From CAZNQW01 sp964575225 (GTDB lineage Bacteria; Chloroflexota; Anaerolineae; JAAYZQ01): a stretch of 13,808 bases of DNA. The DNA lies in assembly GCA_964575225.1 (NCBI GenBank), contig CAZNQW010000095.1, positions 1-13,808 on the forward strand, in the 5' to 3' direction. Under the pieces are notes generated by a model, which searched no databases, had not been told where the DNA came from, and was given only the letters and a program-made list of their open reading frames with translations. Numbering within the stretch: position 1 is the first letter of the stretch; each line of letters begins with the position of its first letter. Positions 1 to 6,689 of this stretch are shown here, piece after piece. Position numbers and translations under genes: made by a program.

Positions 1-368
1 GCCCGATCTTGCCCACAAGGAGACGGAATTGCAACAGTCTCGAAGCGGGGGCCCAAGCGCCTTGCGAGAGATTGTGGATGCCCGCTTGTGCGCTAGGGTA
101 CTCGCCTGCATGCCGCGCCCCTACGGCAGGGACAACGGGCGTGCCCTTGGCGGCGCAGTGTCTTTGTGGGGGCTCGGCCGAGCCCCCACACCCCCAGCCC
201 AATCGTCCGCGTGGGTGCCCCTGGGCGCGTGTTGTGGGGGCACACCCAGCCCGGGCTGCCCGCACGGCCGACGCTCCCTGACCCCGCGAACGCGGGGGTG
301 ACGAATGGGGTGGGGGGCGTGCCAGCGCGGGGATGCGCGAATCCGGGCAGCGCCGGGGCGTGTGGCGC
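1..368. other. Non-coding contig-end region
   Basis: I see no convincing gene here. The open frames are short, mutually overlapping and GC-driven, without ribosome binding sites or family motifs. The region lies downstream of the permease gene on the minus strand. It holds one perfect 26-bp palindrome (annotated separately) and a small hairpin at 282-297 (CCCCGCG, 2-nt loop, CGCGGGG). No clear U-tract terminator for the permease gene is visible. Confidence 0.6.
165..190. repeat. REP-like 26-bp perfect palindrome, copy 1
   Basis: Each half is TGTGGGGGCTCGG and its exact reverse complement, with no unpaired centre. The same palindrome occurs at 4449-4474. Identity extends over 32 bp (163-194 and 4447-4478), including flanking TT and CCCC. 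Both copies are intergenic. There is no U-tract, so a dispersed REP-type element is more likely than a terminator. Confidence 0.75.
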
Positions 369-1631
369 CTACAAGTAGCGCAACCAGACGTAGGCGGTGG
401 CCACAACCAGCGACACCCCCGTGGTAATCAACCCATAGCGGAAAAACACCTGAAAGCCGATGGGATGGCCACTCCGCTCAGCCAGGGTAGCCACCACCAC
501 ATTGGCCGAGGCACCGATCAGGGTGGCATTGCCGCCCAAGCAGGCCCCTAAAGCCAGCGACCACCACAGCGGCTCGACCGGCATGACCCGGCCCAAGCTT
601 TCTACGACCGGGATCATGGTCGCCGTGTAGGGAATATTGTCCACTACGCCCGACGCCGCTGCCGAAAGCCAGAGCAGAAGGGTCGAAGTCAGGGCCACAT
701 CCCCCTGGGTCAGCTCCAGCGCTGCTTTGGCAGCTGCCTCGATGATGCCCACCTCGACGATGGCCTCCACCGTAATGAACAAGCCCAGAAAGAAAAAGAG
801 GGTGGTCCACTCGACCTCTTGGAGAACCTCGTGGGGATCGGTGCGGGTCCAGATCAAAAGGAAGGTGGCGCCGGCCAGGGCGATGGTGGCCGGCTCGAGA
901 TGAAGCGGACCGCTAAACAGGAATCCGATGACGACCCCCCCCATGATCACCAGAGATTTGGCCAACAGGGTGCGATCCGTAATGAGTCCCTCGGTTTCCA
1001 ACGCGTCGACATCCAGGGCGTGCGTTTGTTTGGTCTGCATCTCGCGACGAAAGAAAAACCAGCACAGCCCCATAAAGGCCACCAGGATGAGCAGGCTGAT
1101 GGGCGCCATGTTGGCCGCAAAGCGGGCAAAGTCGATGCCGGCGGCGCTGCCGATCAGGATGTTGGGTGGGTCCCCGATGAGGGTAGCCGTGCCGCCAATA
1201 TTGGAAGCCAGGATCTCGGCCATAAGAAAGGGCACCGGGCTCATTCCCAGGCTAGCGGCCACCAGCAGGGTCACCGGCGCGATCAGAACGACGATGGTCA
1301 CATTGTCCAGAAAGGCTGAGGAGATGGCCGTCACCAGGGCCAGGATGATCAAGATGCGAAAGGCATTGCCGCGCCCCATGCGCACCGCCTGAAGGGCGAT
1401 CCACTGAAAGAGGCCGGTCTCGCGGAGGAGATTGGCCAGGATCATCATGCCGATCAGCAAAAAGATAACGTTCCAGTCCACAGACTGGAAGGCTTGGTGT
1501 TGAGAGATCACCCCCAGCAGGATCATGGCCACCCCGCCTAACAGGGCGGCGACCGTCCGATGGACTCGTTCGGTGACGATCAGGGCATAGGTGATGACAA
1601 AAACCGTACCGGCAATCCAGGTGGGGCTCAT
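369..1631 (-). CDS. ArsB/NhaD-type (SLC13-like) ion permease
   Basis: Integral membrane transporter of the ArsB/NhaD/P-protein group (COG1055-like), 420 aa, with about 11-12 hydrophobic segments. It shows the family's internal inverted repeat: FLDNVTIV (107-114) with GGTATLIGDPPN (146-157) in the first half, and VVDNIPYT (329-336) with GGNATLIGASAN (366-377) in the second. In this family the paired Asn/Pro-containing re-entrant hairpins form the ion site. Members exchange Na+/H+ or move arsenite or dicarboxylates; the substrate here cannot be read from sequence. No ars genes are nearby, so arsenite is not favoured. The start ATG overlaps the stop of the PII/CBS gene by 4 bp (ATGA), which implies translational coupling. 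The family call is secure and the substrate unknown. Confidence 0.9.
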   Translation of the reverse strand: MSPTWIAGTVFVITYALIVTERVHRTVAALLGGVAMILLGVISQHQAFQSVDWNVIFLLIGMMILANLLRETGLFQWIALQAVRMGRGNAFRILIILALVTAISSAFLDNVTIVVLIAPVTLLVAASLGMSPVPFLMAEILASNIGGTATLIGDPPNILIGSAAGIDFARFAANMAPISLLILVAFMGLCWFFFRREMQTKQTHALDVDALETEGLITDRTLLAKSLVIMGGVVIGFLFSGPLHLEPATIALAGATFLLIWTRTDPHEVLQEVEWTTLFFFLGLFITVEAIVEVGIIEAAAKAALELTQGDVALTSTLLLWLSAAASGVVDNIPYTATMIPVVESLGRVMPVEPLWWSLALGACLGGNATLIGASANVVVATLAERSGHPIGFQVFFRYGLITTGVSLVVATAYVWLRYL

Positions 1632-2509
1632 GCACTCTCCCCCTGCCCTTGGGCAGCCCGGGAATTCAGGCAGGCGGCCATCAGCTCCATAAGGTCGATG
1701 TAGCCGATCACGTGATAGAGGTCGTCGACAACGGGCAGTCCCACCAAGTCATGTTCGTGCATGCGCTTGAACGCATCTCGAACCTTGTCGGTGGACTTGA
1801 CCGAGACAGGGGGCAGCATCGCATCTTCGGCGCTGCGCATGCCGCTTTGGGCGGCAAATTTCATCACGTCCTCCAGGTCGGTGACCTTGCTGAGGAACTC
1901 TTCGGGCATGATGTGGAAAAAGAGGCCATCGGCCACGGTGTGCAAGTTCAACACCCCGATCAGCCGGCCTTCCTCGTTGACCACGGCAACGACGTGCACG
2001 CGGGGATGGGCGAGGATGACGCGGGCCACCTCGTCAAGGGGGGCATCCTGGCGCACCAAGGCTGCTTCCAGCCTCAAAATCTGCATGACATCGCCCACGC
2101 ACATGTCCCGATGGAGCGCCCACTCGGGCCGGATGGCAGGGGGCAGCTTTTCGGGCTGGGGCTTGGGTTGGACTTTGTGGATGCCGCGCACCTGAACCAC
2201 CGGCACCACCAGCAGCAATCCACTGTTGGGTCGATCAAATCCACCCACCGCTTGCTCGGCCTCGCCGATGGCTTTTTCGAGCAGTTCGTCATCTTCCACG
2301 GCCATCAGCAGTGTGCGGCGCCGGACCTCTTCCGAGTCGAAAAGGCGGTCCAGGGCGCCCAAACCCACCCGGCTGAGCCAGGTGGTGGCCCGATATGCCC
2401 CGGCGCTTTGAAGGATGGTGGCCCCCGGCAAGCCAATTTTGCGCCAGGCGGCAAAAATGCGGGGCATGGTCGACAGGTCGTCCAGAATCACAATCAGCAA
2501 ATGGACCAT
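1628..2509 (-). CDS. PII-like domain plus CBS-pair regulatory protein
   Basis: Cytosolic 293-aa protein. Residues 1-112 look like a PII-superfamily ferredoxin-like fold: strand VHLLIVILDD, a helix, strand GATILQSAG, a long loop around 40-65, strand TLLMAVED, an acidic helix, and a last strand LLLVVPVVQVRGIHK. A Pro/Lys-rich linker (113-130) leads to two CBS domains: CBS1 about 136-195 (MCVGDVMQ start, VVAVVNEEGRLIGVLNL) and CBS2 about 225-282 (AEDAMLPPVSV, GLPVVDDLYHVIGYIDL). CBS pairs usually bind adenine nucleotides, and PII-like proteins often bind and regulate a neighbouring transporter (GlnK-AmtB, SbtB-SbtA). I infer that this protein gates the overlapping permease. I chose ATG 2509 because the PII fold begins there; a TTG at 2563 would add 18 poorly structured residues. 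A purine-rich GGAGAGGAG lies upstream but about 15 nt away, so the start is not certain. Confidence 0.82.
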   Translation of the reverse strand: MVHLLIVILDDLSTMPRIFAAWRKIGLPGATILQSAGAYRATTWLSRVGLGALDRLFDSEEVRRRTLLMAVEDDELLEKAIGEAEQAVGGFDRPNSGLLLVVPVVQVRGIHKVQPKPQPEKLPPAIRPEWALHRDMCVGDVMQILRLEAALVRQDAPLDEVARVILAHPRVHVVAVVNEEGRLIGVLNLHTVADGLFFHIMPEEFLSKVTDLEDVMKFAAQSGMRSAEDAMLPPVSVKSTDKVRDAFKRMHEHDLVGLPVVDDLYHVIGYIDLMELMAACLNSRAAQGQGESA

Positions 2510-2607
2510 GGTCTTTTTTCGATGCTCCTCTCCAGCGCTGCCCACGGGAGCCCGTTGGGGCAAGGGATGATGTGGGCGCCGTTGCGTTGCGCCCGATGAC
2601 TGCAGGT

Positions 2608-2636
2608 ATTCTACCCGAAAAGCGATCGGGGGTCAA
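2608..2636 (-). promoter_or_regulatory. Sigma70-type promoter for PII/CBS-permease operon
   Basis: On the minus strand, -35 TTGACC (2636-2631), a 17-bp spacer, and -10 TAGAAT (2613-2608). Transcription would start near 2601, about 90 nt before the chosen start codon. No competing promoter is seen in the gap. Confidence 0.65.
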
Positions 2637-2752
2637 GCGGCTAGAAAGGCCATTCCTTTGGAGTGCGTGCCAGACGCGCACTCAAAGCTGCCCACGGGAC
2701 GCGGAGCGAAGCCATCGGCGGGGGCGGGAGCAGCCCGCTTCTATCATGCTCG

Positions 2753-2783
2753 TGTACGGGCCGGTTTGAAACCGGCCCGTACA
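2753..2783. repeat. 31-bp inverted repeat, REP-like
   Basis: Two perfect 15-nt arms (TGTACGGGCCGGTTT and its reverse complement) flank a single central G. The arm carries a GTACGGGC outer part and a GGTTTGAAACC core. From memory, palindromes of the form GTAGGGGC...GGTTTGAAACC...GCCCCTAC are common dispersed elements in Chloroflexota genomes; this is recollection, not a search. Confidence 0.7.
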
Positions 2784-2825
2784 GGTTTCCTCCGCGTGAT
2801 CGCTGTGCTGCGCTGGAGGCGCCGT

Positions 2826-2847
2826 AGGGGCGACGCATGCGTCGCCC
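2826..2847. repeat. REP-like palindrome, GTAGGGGCGACGC type
   Basis: A perfect 20-bp palindrome at 2828-2847 (GGGCGACGCA and its complement) is preceded by CGTAG. It lies 44 bp from the 31-bp inverted repeat. From memory, the same phrase occurs many times in cyanobacterial and Chloroflexota intergenic DNA. No U-tract follows on either strand. Confidence 0.65.
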
Positions 2848-2890
2848 AAATCCGGGGGCAGACCCCTGCACACCGGCGCCCCCTGCTGCC

Positions 2891-4216
2891 TCAGGTGATG
2901 CAGGCGCCCTCGGTGCTGTGGCGGGGATCGAGCAAGCGGAGGCTTAAGAACAACGCCAAGGCCATCAAGGCGATCCCGCCTCCCAACAGCAGGGTGTAGG
3001 ACGTTGCCCCGATAAGGGCACCCACCACCAGAGGCAGCGCCGCCACCGGCGTCAACAGCGTGTTCTGCAGGGCCACACAGGTGGGCCGCAACTCGGCCGG
3101 CGCCATCTCCAGGATAAAGTTGCTGTACCCCAGACGCATGCCGCTGATGGTGGCGCCCAGGGCGGCAAAGACGGCCAAAAACAACCCGGCGCCCAAAAGC
3201 GGTGCCGCCAGCGCCAGGGCTGGGGCCAGGCCTCCGATAACGGCCGTGCCGACGATCACGGTGCGATTGCCATAGCGGTCGCCCATCCAGCCCCACAGCA
3301 AGTTGGACACGGCGCCCCCGGCCATCTGGGCCGATAGATAGAGGCCGATGGTGCCGGGATCGATGCCCGCTTCAGTGCGGGCATAGCCGACGTAAAAGGG
3401 CGCCAGGGCCAGCACGGTGGCGGTCAGGGCGCGGGCCAGGAGCAGGCGGCGAAAGTTGGCATTCTTTCGCGCCAGGACGGCGGCGCGGCGCAGCAACTCG
3501 CCCAGAGAGTGGGATTGGCGCCGGACAGGATAGACCGGTTCGTAGATCAGCGCAACGCCGGTGAAGGCGATCAACAGCAGCACGGCGCTGAGGAGAAAAA
3601 TGAGCGCATAGTTGGCGGGAAAGGGCCACTGCTCGGGGTTATCGAGGATGAACTTGACGACATAGCCGGCGCCAATGGCCATCAGGTAGCCGATCATCTG
3701 GCGCAAGCCGATAAAAATCCCCCGCTTGCGTACGGGGATGGCCTTGGAAAAAATGTCGGCATAAACCACGGTGCCCATTCCGCCGGCGATGGAAAAGAGG
3801 CTGAACAGCGCCACCAGCACAGCCAGCACCAGCTCGGGCCGCGTGACCCCCCACTGATAGGTCAGGTAGGCGATCAGCGCCCACGACACCCACCGCACGG
3901 TGATGACCGCCAGCAGGTAGGGCTTTTTGCGGGGACGGTCCTCGATGAGATAGGCGGTGAACATCTGGGGGACGATCTCGCCGATCCCTTCGACGGCTGC
4001 CATGAGTCCAACGGCGATGCTCGAGGTGGTGAGCAGAGCGATAAAGGAGGGCAACACGGTGTGGATGCTGCCAAAGGCTGCCGAAGCCTGGAAAAAGACG
4101 CCGTGCACCAGGCCCGCCAGCGAATTGCGCCGGTAATAGCGCACGCTCTCGGCTTCAGCCTGGGCCAGCAGGTCAGCGGCGGAAGGGGCGGGTGCGGTCG
4201 ATGGTTCGTCGGTCAT
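2891..4216 (-). CDS. Major facilitator superfamily permease
   Basis: Polytopic membrane protein of 441 aa with about 12 hydrophobic segments in two halves, split by a basic cytosolic loop at about 228-258. A hydrophilic N-terminus of about 30 residues precedes the first segment. MFS signatures include GWMGDRYGNR (309-318), matching the loop motif G-x-x-x-D-R-x-G-x-R, and a basic VRKRGIFIGLRQ stretch (162-173) in the first half. The substrate cannot be assigned. GAGGAG lies about 14 nt before ATG 4216, slightly far but the best ribosome site. The gene has its own promoter and is followed by about 380 bp of palindrome-rich non-coding DNA, so it is probably monocistronic. Confidence 0.85.
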   Translation of the reverse strand: MTDEPSTAPAPSAADLLAQAEAESVRYYRRNSLAGLVHGVFFQASAAFGSIHTVLPSFIALLTTSSIAVGLMAAVEGIGEIVPQMFTAYLIEDRPRKKPYLLAVITVRWVSWALIAYLTYQWGVTRPELVLAVLVALFSLFSIAGGMGTVVYADIFSKAIPVRKRGIFIGLRQMIGYLMAIGAGYVVKFILDNPEQWPFPANYALIFLLSAVLLLIAFTGVALIYEPVYPVRRQSHSLGELLRRAAVLARKNANFRRLLLARALTATVLALAPFYVGYARTEAGIDPGTIGLYLSAQMAGGAVSNLLWGWMGDRYGNRTVIVGTAVIGGLAPALALAAPLLGAGLFLAVFAALGATISGMRLGYSNFILEMAPAELRPTCVALQNTLLTPVAALPLVVGALIGATSYTLLLGGGIALMALALFLSLRLLDPRHSTEGACIT

Positions 4217-4306
4217 GGGCTGGGTGAACTCCTCGTGTTAGGATGCTCGGGCCGGTCACGGGTTTGGGAGCAAAGGTAGCGCGCGCCCGCGGCAGGGTCC
4301 GGCTGT

Positions 4307-4335
4307 AGTATATCGCGTCCAGGCCGAAAAGACAA
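4307..4335 (-). promoter_or_regulatory. Sigma70-type promoter for MFS permease
   Basis: Minus-strand -35 TTGTCT (4335-4330), a 17-bp spacer, and -10 TATACT (4312-4307). The predicted start is near 4300, giving a leader of about 84 nt. No riboswitch or terminator is apparent in this leader. Confidence 0.68.
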
Positions 4336-4448
4336 GAGAGCACTGGTGCGGTATGGGGGATAGAGGCGCCCCTCGCGGGCGCCCAAAGGGTACCTGGCCC
4401 GCACGGTTCAAGCCTTCGATATGCCGGCGTTTCTCACCGCAGCTTATT

Positions 4449-4474
4449 TGTGGGGGCTCGGCCGAGCCCCCACA
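4449..4474. repeat. REP-like 26-bp perfect palindrome, copy 2
   Basis: It is identical to the palindrome at 165-190, with 32 bp of shared sequence including the flanks (4447-4478). It lies between the MFS promoter and the tRNA terminator, outside any coding sequence. Two identical copies about 4.3 kb apart indicate a dispersed repeat family in this genome. Confidence 0.75.
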
Positions 4475-4591
4475 CCCCGGCCCGGGGGCCGCTGGCCCTC
4501 GGGCCCCCGCATGGAAGGCGTAGCCCGGTCGAGATCCGGCTGCGTGGGAGGCGATCCGACCCGGTCGGCCTCCGTCGCCTGGCCTCATGAG

Positions 4592-4628
4592 ATTGCGTGG
4601 AATTTGTGAAATTCGCGCAATTCGTAGC
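4592..4628. repeat. Degenerate 9-bp tandem repeat (ATTCGTGNA)
   Basis: Four consecutive units are visible: ATTGCGTGGA (10 bp), ATTTGTGAA, ATTCGCGCA and ATTCGTAGC. The AT-rich period stands out from the GC-rich surroundings. From memory, similar 'ATTCGTGNA' strings recur between genes in unrelated environmental bacteria; the function is unknown. Confidence 0.5.
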
Positions 4629-4659
4629 CCAGCGATCTCTGCCTCGAGGCCAGGGGCAG

Positions 4660-4696
4660 AAAAACAAACGGGCCCCTGCTGGTGGCAGGAGCCCGT
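4660..4696 (-). terminator. Intrinsic terminator of the serS-tRNA cluster
   Basis: On the minus strand a 12-bp stem (ACGGGCTCCTGC with GCAGGGGCCCGT, one G-U pair) with a 5-nt loop is followed by TTTGTTTTT. It starts 5 nt after the CCA of tRNA-Arg, so it closes the cluster. Confidence 0.88.
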
Positions 4697-4701
4697 CTCT
4701 A

Positions 4702-4778
4702 TGGTACCCTCGGCGCGATTCGAACGCGCGGCCTTCTCCTCCGCAGGGAGACGCTCTAATCCACTGAGCTACGAGGGC
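4702..4778 (-). tRNA. tRNA-Arg(GCG)
   Basis: 77 nt with genomically encoded CCA. The acceptor GCCCTCG pairs with CGAGGGT (one G-U), discriminator A. The D arm is GCTC/GAGC with A20. The anticodon stem TCTCC/GGAGA holds loop CTGCGGA, so the anticodon is GCG, reading CGC and CGU. The T arm is GCGCG/CGCGC around TTCGAAT. Most bacteria read these codons with tRNA-Arg(ACG) edited to inosine by TadA, so a GCG anticodon is noteworthy. It lies 5 bp after tRNA-Ser(GCT) and directly before the terminator. Confidence 0.92.
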
Positions 4779-4783
4779 ATGGT

Positions 4784-4876
4784 TGGCGGGGAGGCAGGGA
4801 TTCGAACCCTGGGAGGAGCTTTTGACCCCTCAACCACTTAGCAGGCGGCCCCGATCGTCCACTCCGGCACCTCCCC
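4784..4876 (-). tRNA. tRNA-Ser(GCT)
   Basis: 93-nt class II tRNA with encoded CCA. The acceptor GGGGAGG pairs with CCTCCCC, discriminator G. The anticodon stem GCCGC/GTGGT (two G-U) holds loop CTGCTAA, anticodon GCT, reading AGC and AGU. The long variable arm (about GAGGGG...CTCCTC) is the serine identity element recognised by SerRS. The T arm is CAGGG/CCCTG. It lies between tRNA-Ser(TGA) and tRNA-Arg(GCG). Confidence 0.95.
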
Positions 4877-4893
4877 ACCTGGTCCTACGGTTG

Positions 4894-4982
<89 letters not shown>

Positions 4983-5023
4983 GAGACGTGGCAACCGGAC
5001 TCCCTCTCCGGCGCTACAGCAAA

Positions 5024-5052
5024 AGTATAGCAGGTTGCCGCCCATTTGTCAA
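5024..5052 (-). promoter_or_regulatory. Consensus sigma70 promoter for the tRNA cluster
   Basis: Minus-strand -35 TTGACA (5052-5047), a 17-bp spacer, and -10 TATACT (5029-5024), lying between the serS stop and tRNA-Ser(TGA). A start near 5017 gives a pre-tRNA 5' leader of about 35 nt containing a small CCGGA/TCCGG hairpin. No terminator separates serS from this promoter, so the tRNAs can be made alone or by read-through from serS. Confidence 0.8.
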
Positions 5053-5078
5053 AAAAATGAGGCCCCAACACACAAAGA

Positions 5079-6344
5079 CTAGCGGATGGCGTCCAGGCCG
5101 CCCAGGTAGGGCCGCAGCACCTCGGGCACAGCGATGCTGCCATCGGCCTGCTGATAGTTCTCCATGACGGCGATCATCACCCGCGGCAGCGCCAACCCCG
5201 ACCCGTTCAAGGTGTGGACGTAGCGCGGTTTGGCCCCCGGCTCGGGCCGATACCGCAGGTTGGCCCGCCGCGCCTGAAAGTCGGTGCAGTTGGATACCGA
5301 GCTGACCTCCAGCCACTCATTCACGCCCGGCGCCCACAGCTCCAGGTCGTACTTTTTGGCCGCCTGAAAACCCAGGTCGCCGGTGCACATTTCGATCAGC
5401 CGGTAGGGGATCTGCAAGCCCTGGCAGATGGCCTCGGCGTCGACCACCATCCGCTCCAGCTCGTCGTAGGACGTTTCGGGCACCACCAGTTTGTACATCT
5501 CGACCTTGTCGAACTGGTGGACGCGCTTCATGCCCCGCACATCGCGGCCCGCCGACATCTTTTCGCGGCGGAAGCAGGCGGTGTAGGCCACATAGTTCAG
5601 CGGCAGCGCTTCGGCGGGCAACAGCTCGTCGCGGTGGAGGTTGGTCAAGGGAATCTCGGCCGTGCCGATGAACCAGTAATCCTCCTCGGCGTCGTGGTAA
5701 ATATTCTCCTCGAACTTGGGCAGTTGGGCGGCGCCGACCATCATCTCCCGCCGCACCATGTAGGGCGGATAGATCTCGGTATAGCCCCGCGAGCGGTGGA
5801 CGTCCAGCATCCAACTGATCAGCGCCCGCTGCAACCGCGCCCCGGTCCCCTTGAGCAGGTAAAAGCGGGCCCCCGACAGCTTGACCCCCCGCTCAAAATC
5901 GACGATATCCAGCGTGGGGCCCAGGTCCCAATGGGGCACCGGCTCGAAATCAAAGGTGCGGGGCTCGCCCTTGGTCCAGCGCACCACGTTGTGGCTGTCG
6001 TCGGGACCCACCACCAGCCCCGACGCGGGCAGGTTGGGCACCTGCAACAGCAGGTTGTTCAGCTCTTCCTCGGTGTCCTTGAGTTCGGTCTCCAGGGCCT
6101 GGATGCGGTCGCCCACGGAGCGCATGGCCTCGATCTTGGCCTGGCGGGCGATGGGATCGGGGGCGCGGCCGATCTCTTTGGAAGCGGCATTGCGCTCGGC
6201 GCGCAGCGCCTCCACCTCGGTCAGCACCTCACGGCGCCGGGCATCCAGCGTCACGATGGCGTCGATGGGCGCCTCAGCATTCAGATCGGCCATCGCCGCC
6301 TTGACCCGGTCGGTCTTTTCACGAATCAGATTCAGGTCCAACAT
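5079..6344 (-). CDS. serS: Seryl-tRNA synthetase
   Basis: Cytosolic class II aminoacyl-tRNA synthetase, 421 aa (normal length). It charges tRNA-Ser with serine and also feeds selenocysteine synthesis where present. Residues 1-110 form the antiparallel coiled-coil arm, rich in Arg/Glu/Ala, that grips the long variable arm of tRNA-Ser. The catalytic core shows TAE at 228-230, motif 2 FRRE at 258-261 followed by GRDVRGMKRVHQF, and motif 3 GSGLALPRVMIAVMENYQ at 381-398. ATG 6344 gives the standard MLDLNLIRE start and has GGAGGT 7 nt upstream; a longer frame to 6383 would run into the T-box terminator. The gene is preceded by a T-box leader and followed by two tRNA-Ser genes in the same direction, an apt grouping of enzyme and substrate. 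Confidence 0.97.
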   Translation of the reverse strand: MLDLNLIREKTDRVKAAMADLNAEAPIDAIVTLDARRREVLTEVEALRAERNAASKEIGRAPDPIARQAKIEAMRSVGDRIQALETELKDTEEELNNLLLQVPNLPASGLVVGPDDSHNVVRWTKGEPRTFDFEPVPHWDLGPTLDIVDFERGVKLSGARFYLLKGTGARLQRALISWMLDVHRSRGYTEIYPPYMVRREMMVGAAQLPKFEENIYHDAEEDYWFIGTAEIPLTNLHRDELLPAEALPLNYVAYTACFRREKMSAGRDVRGMKRVHQFDKVEMYKLVVPETSYDELERMVVDAEAICQGLQIPYRLIEMCTGDLGFQAAKKYDLELWAPGVNEWLEVSSVSNCTDFQARRANLRYRPEPGAKPRYVHTLNGSGLALPRVMIAVMENYQQADGSIAVPEVLRPYLGGLDAIR

Positions 6345-6653
6345 TCTCCACCTCCGGCAATCGATTCCTCTGGCCTCAGCCACAAAACGACGCCCTCGCG
6401 AAAGGACGTGAGGGCGTCGCCACGTGGTGCCACCTTTCTTTGCCGCCAGGCCCGCGCCAGAGCGCGGCAGGCAGCCTCGGGCTCGCTAACGGGAGCGCCC
6501 GGCCCAGTCTACTGGGGCCCCCTGGGGGCCGGTTCGATGGGCGGCTGGGGAGGGGATTTCGGCCGGTTCCGGCTGCTGCCTTTCCACCCTCGGCAGCTCT
6601 CTGGAAGCGGAGGCCGGCCTACTCGTCTCCGTCGATGCCTTTGGTCTCTAGTA
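6345..6653 (-). promoter_or_regulatory. T-box leader RNA (serine) upstream of serS
   Basis: An RNA leader that binds uncharged tRNA-Ser and allows read-through into serS. From 5' to 3' on the minus strand: specifier-domain loop E with AGTA (6623-6620) next to GGCCGG, closed by CCGGCC next to GAA (6560-6558); UCC serine codon as candidate specifier (6556-6554); distal Stem I motif AGAGAG...GGTGGAA (about 6603-6580); a Stem III-like GCTCCCGTTAGCGAGC (about 6496-6481); T-box AAAGGTGGCACCACG (6437-6423); then the terminator. The UGGC bulge (6432-6429) pairs with GCCA, the 3' end of both serine tRNAs here, but not with ACCA of tRNA-Arg. The specifier position is inferred by eye, not folded. Confidence 0.88.
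6384..6419 (-). terminator. T-box regulatory terminator
   Basis: Minus strand: a 10-bp perfect stem (CGACGCCCTC with GAGGGCGTCG), a 12-nt loop containing GTCCTTT, then TTTT. It follows the T-box sequence at once, as the mutually exclusive terminator/antiterminator model requires, and ends 39 bp before the serS start codon. Confidence 0.85.
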
Positions 6654-6659
6654 GGGACA

Positions 6660-6689
6660 ATTATAGCACAGGCCAGGCCGCCCTGTCAA
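6660..6689 (-). promoter_or_regulatory. Consensus sigma70 promoter of serS
   Basis: Perfect -35 TTGACA (6689-6684) and -10 TATAAT (6665-6660), 18-bp spacer, minus strand. Initiation near 6653 gives a T-box leader of about 309 nt. It diverges from the lipoprotein promoter at 6792-6820. Confidence 0.82.

Larger units (their letters stand above)
2510..2890. other. Intergenic region between MFS gene and PII/CBS gene
   Basis: No gene is supported. The region holds the promoter at 2608-2636, an imperfect inverted repeat around 2661-2683 (GAGTGCG ... CGCACTC), and two strong palindromes at 2753-2783 and 2828-2847. Neither palindrome is followed by a T-run on the minus strand, so no classical terminator for the MFS gene is evident. 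The palindromes might still slow polymerase or protect the 3' end. Confidence 0.55.
4336..4659. other. Intergenic region between MFS promoter and tRNA terminator
   Basis: No gene is supported; the short frames lack ribosome sites. The region contains the second copy of the 26-bp palindrome (4449-4474), GC-rich self-complementary sequence at about 4478-4510, and a short tandem array of a 9-bp unit at 4592-4628. Confidence 0.55.

Noticed and set aside
3..9. CCGATCT at the left contig end, matching the last 7 bases of the Illumina adapter
   Set aside because: Only 7 bases match and the two before do not fit. It is suspicious given the adapter at the right end, but too short to call.
270..305. 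Single CRISPR-repeat-like sequence (CCCCGCGAACGCGGGGGTGA)
   Set aside because: The core resembles type I-E repeats, but only one copy is present, no second repeat at spacer distance is visible, and there are no cas genes. A simple GC hairpin is sufficient.
9..378. Three overlapping 70-90 codon plus-strand frames at the left end
   Set aside because: They overlap each other in different frames, span the palindrome, and lack ribosome sites and similarity to any family.
1649..2599. 316-codon plus-strand frame opposite the PII/CBS gene
   Set aside because: It is a shadow frame. The minus strand has PII-like and CBS signatures and the operon overlap with the permease.
6500..6535. GGCCCCC/GGGGGCC palindrome as an independent repeat
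   Set aside because: It lies within the T-box leader between Stem I and Stem III and is better explained as a leader hairpin.
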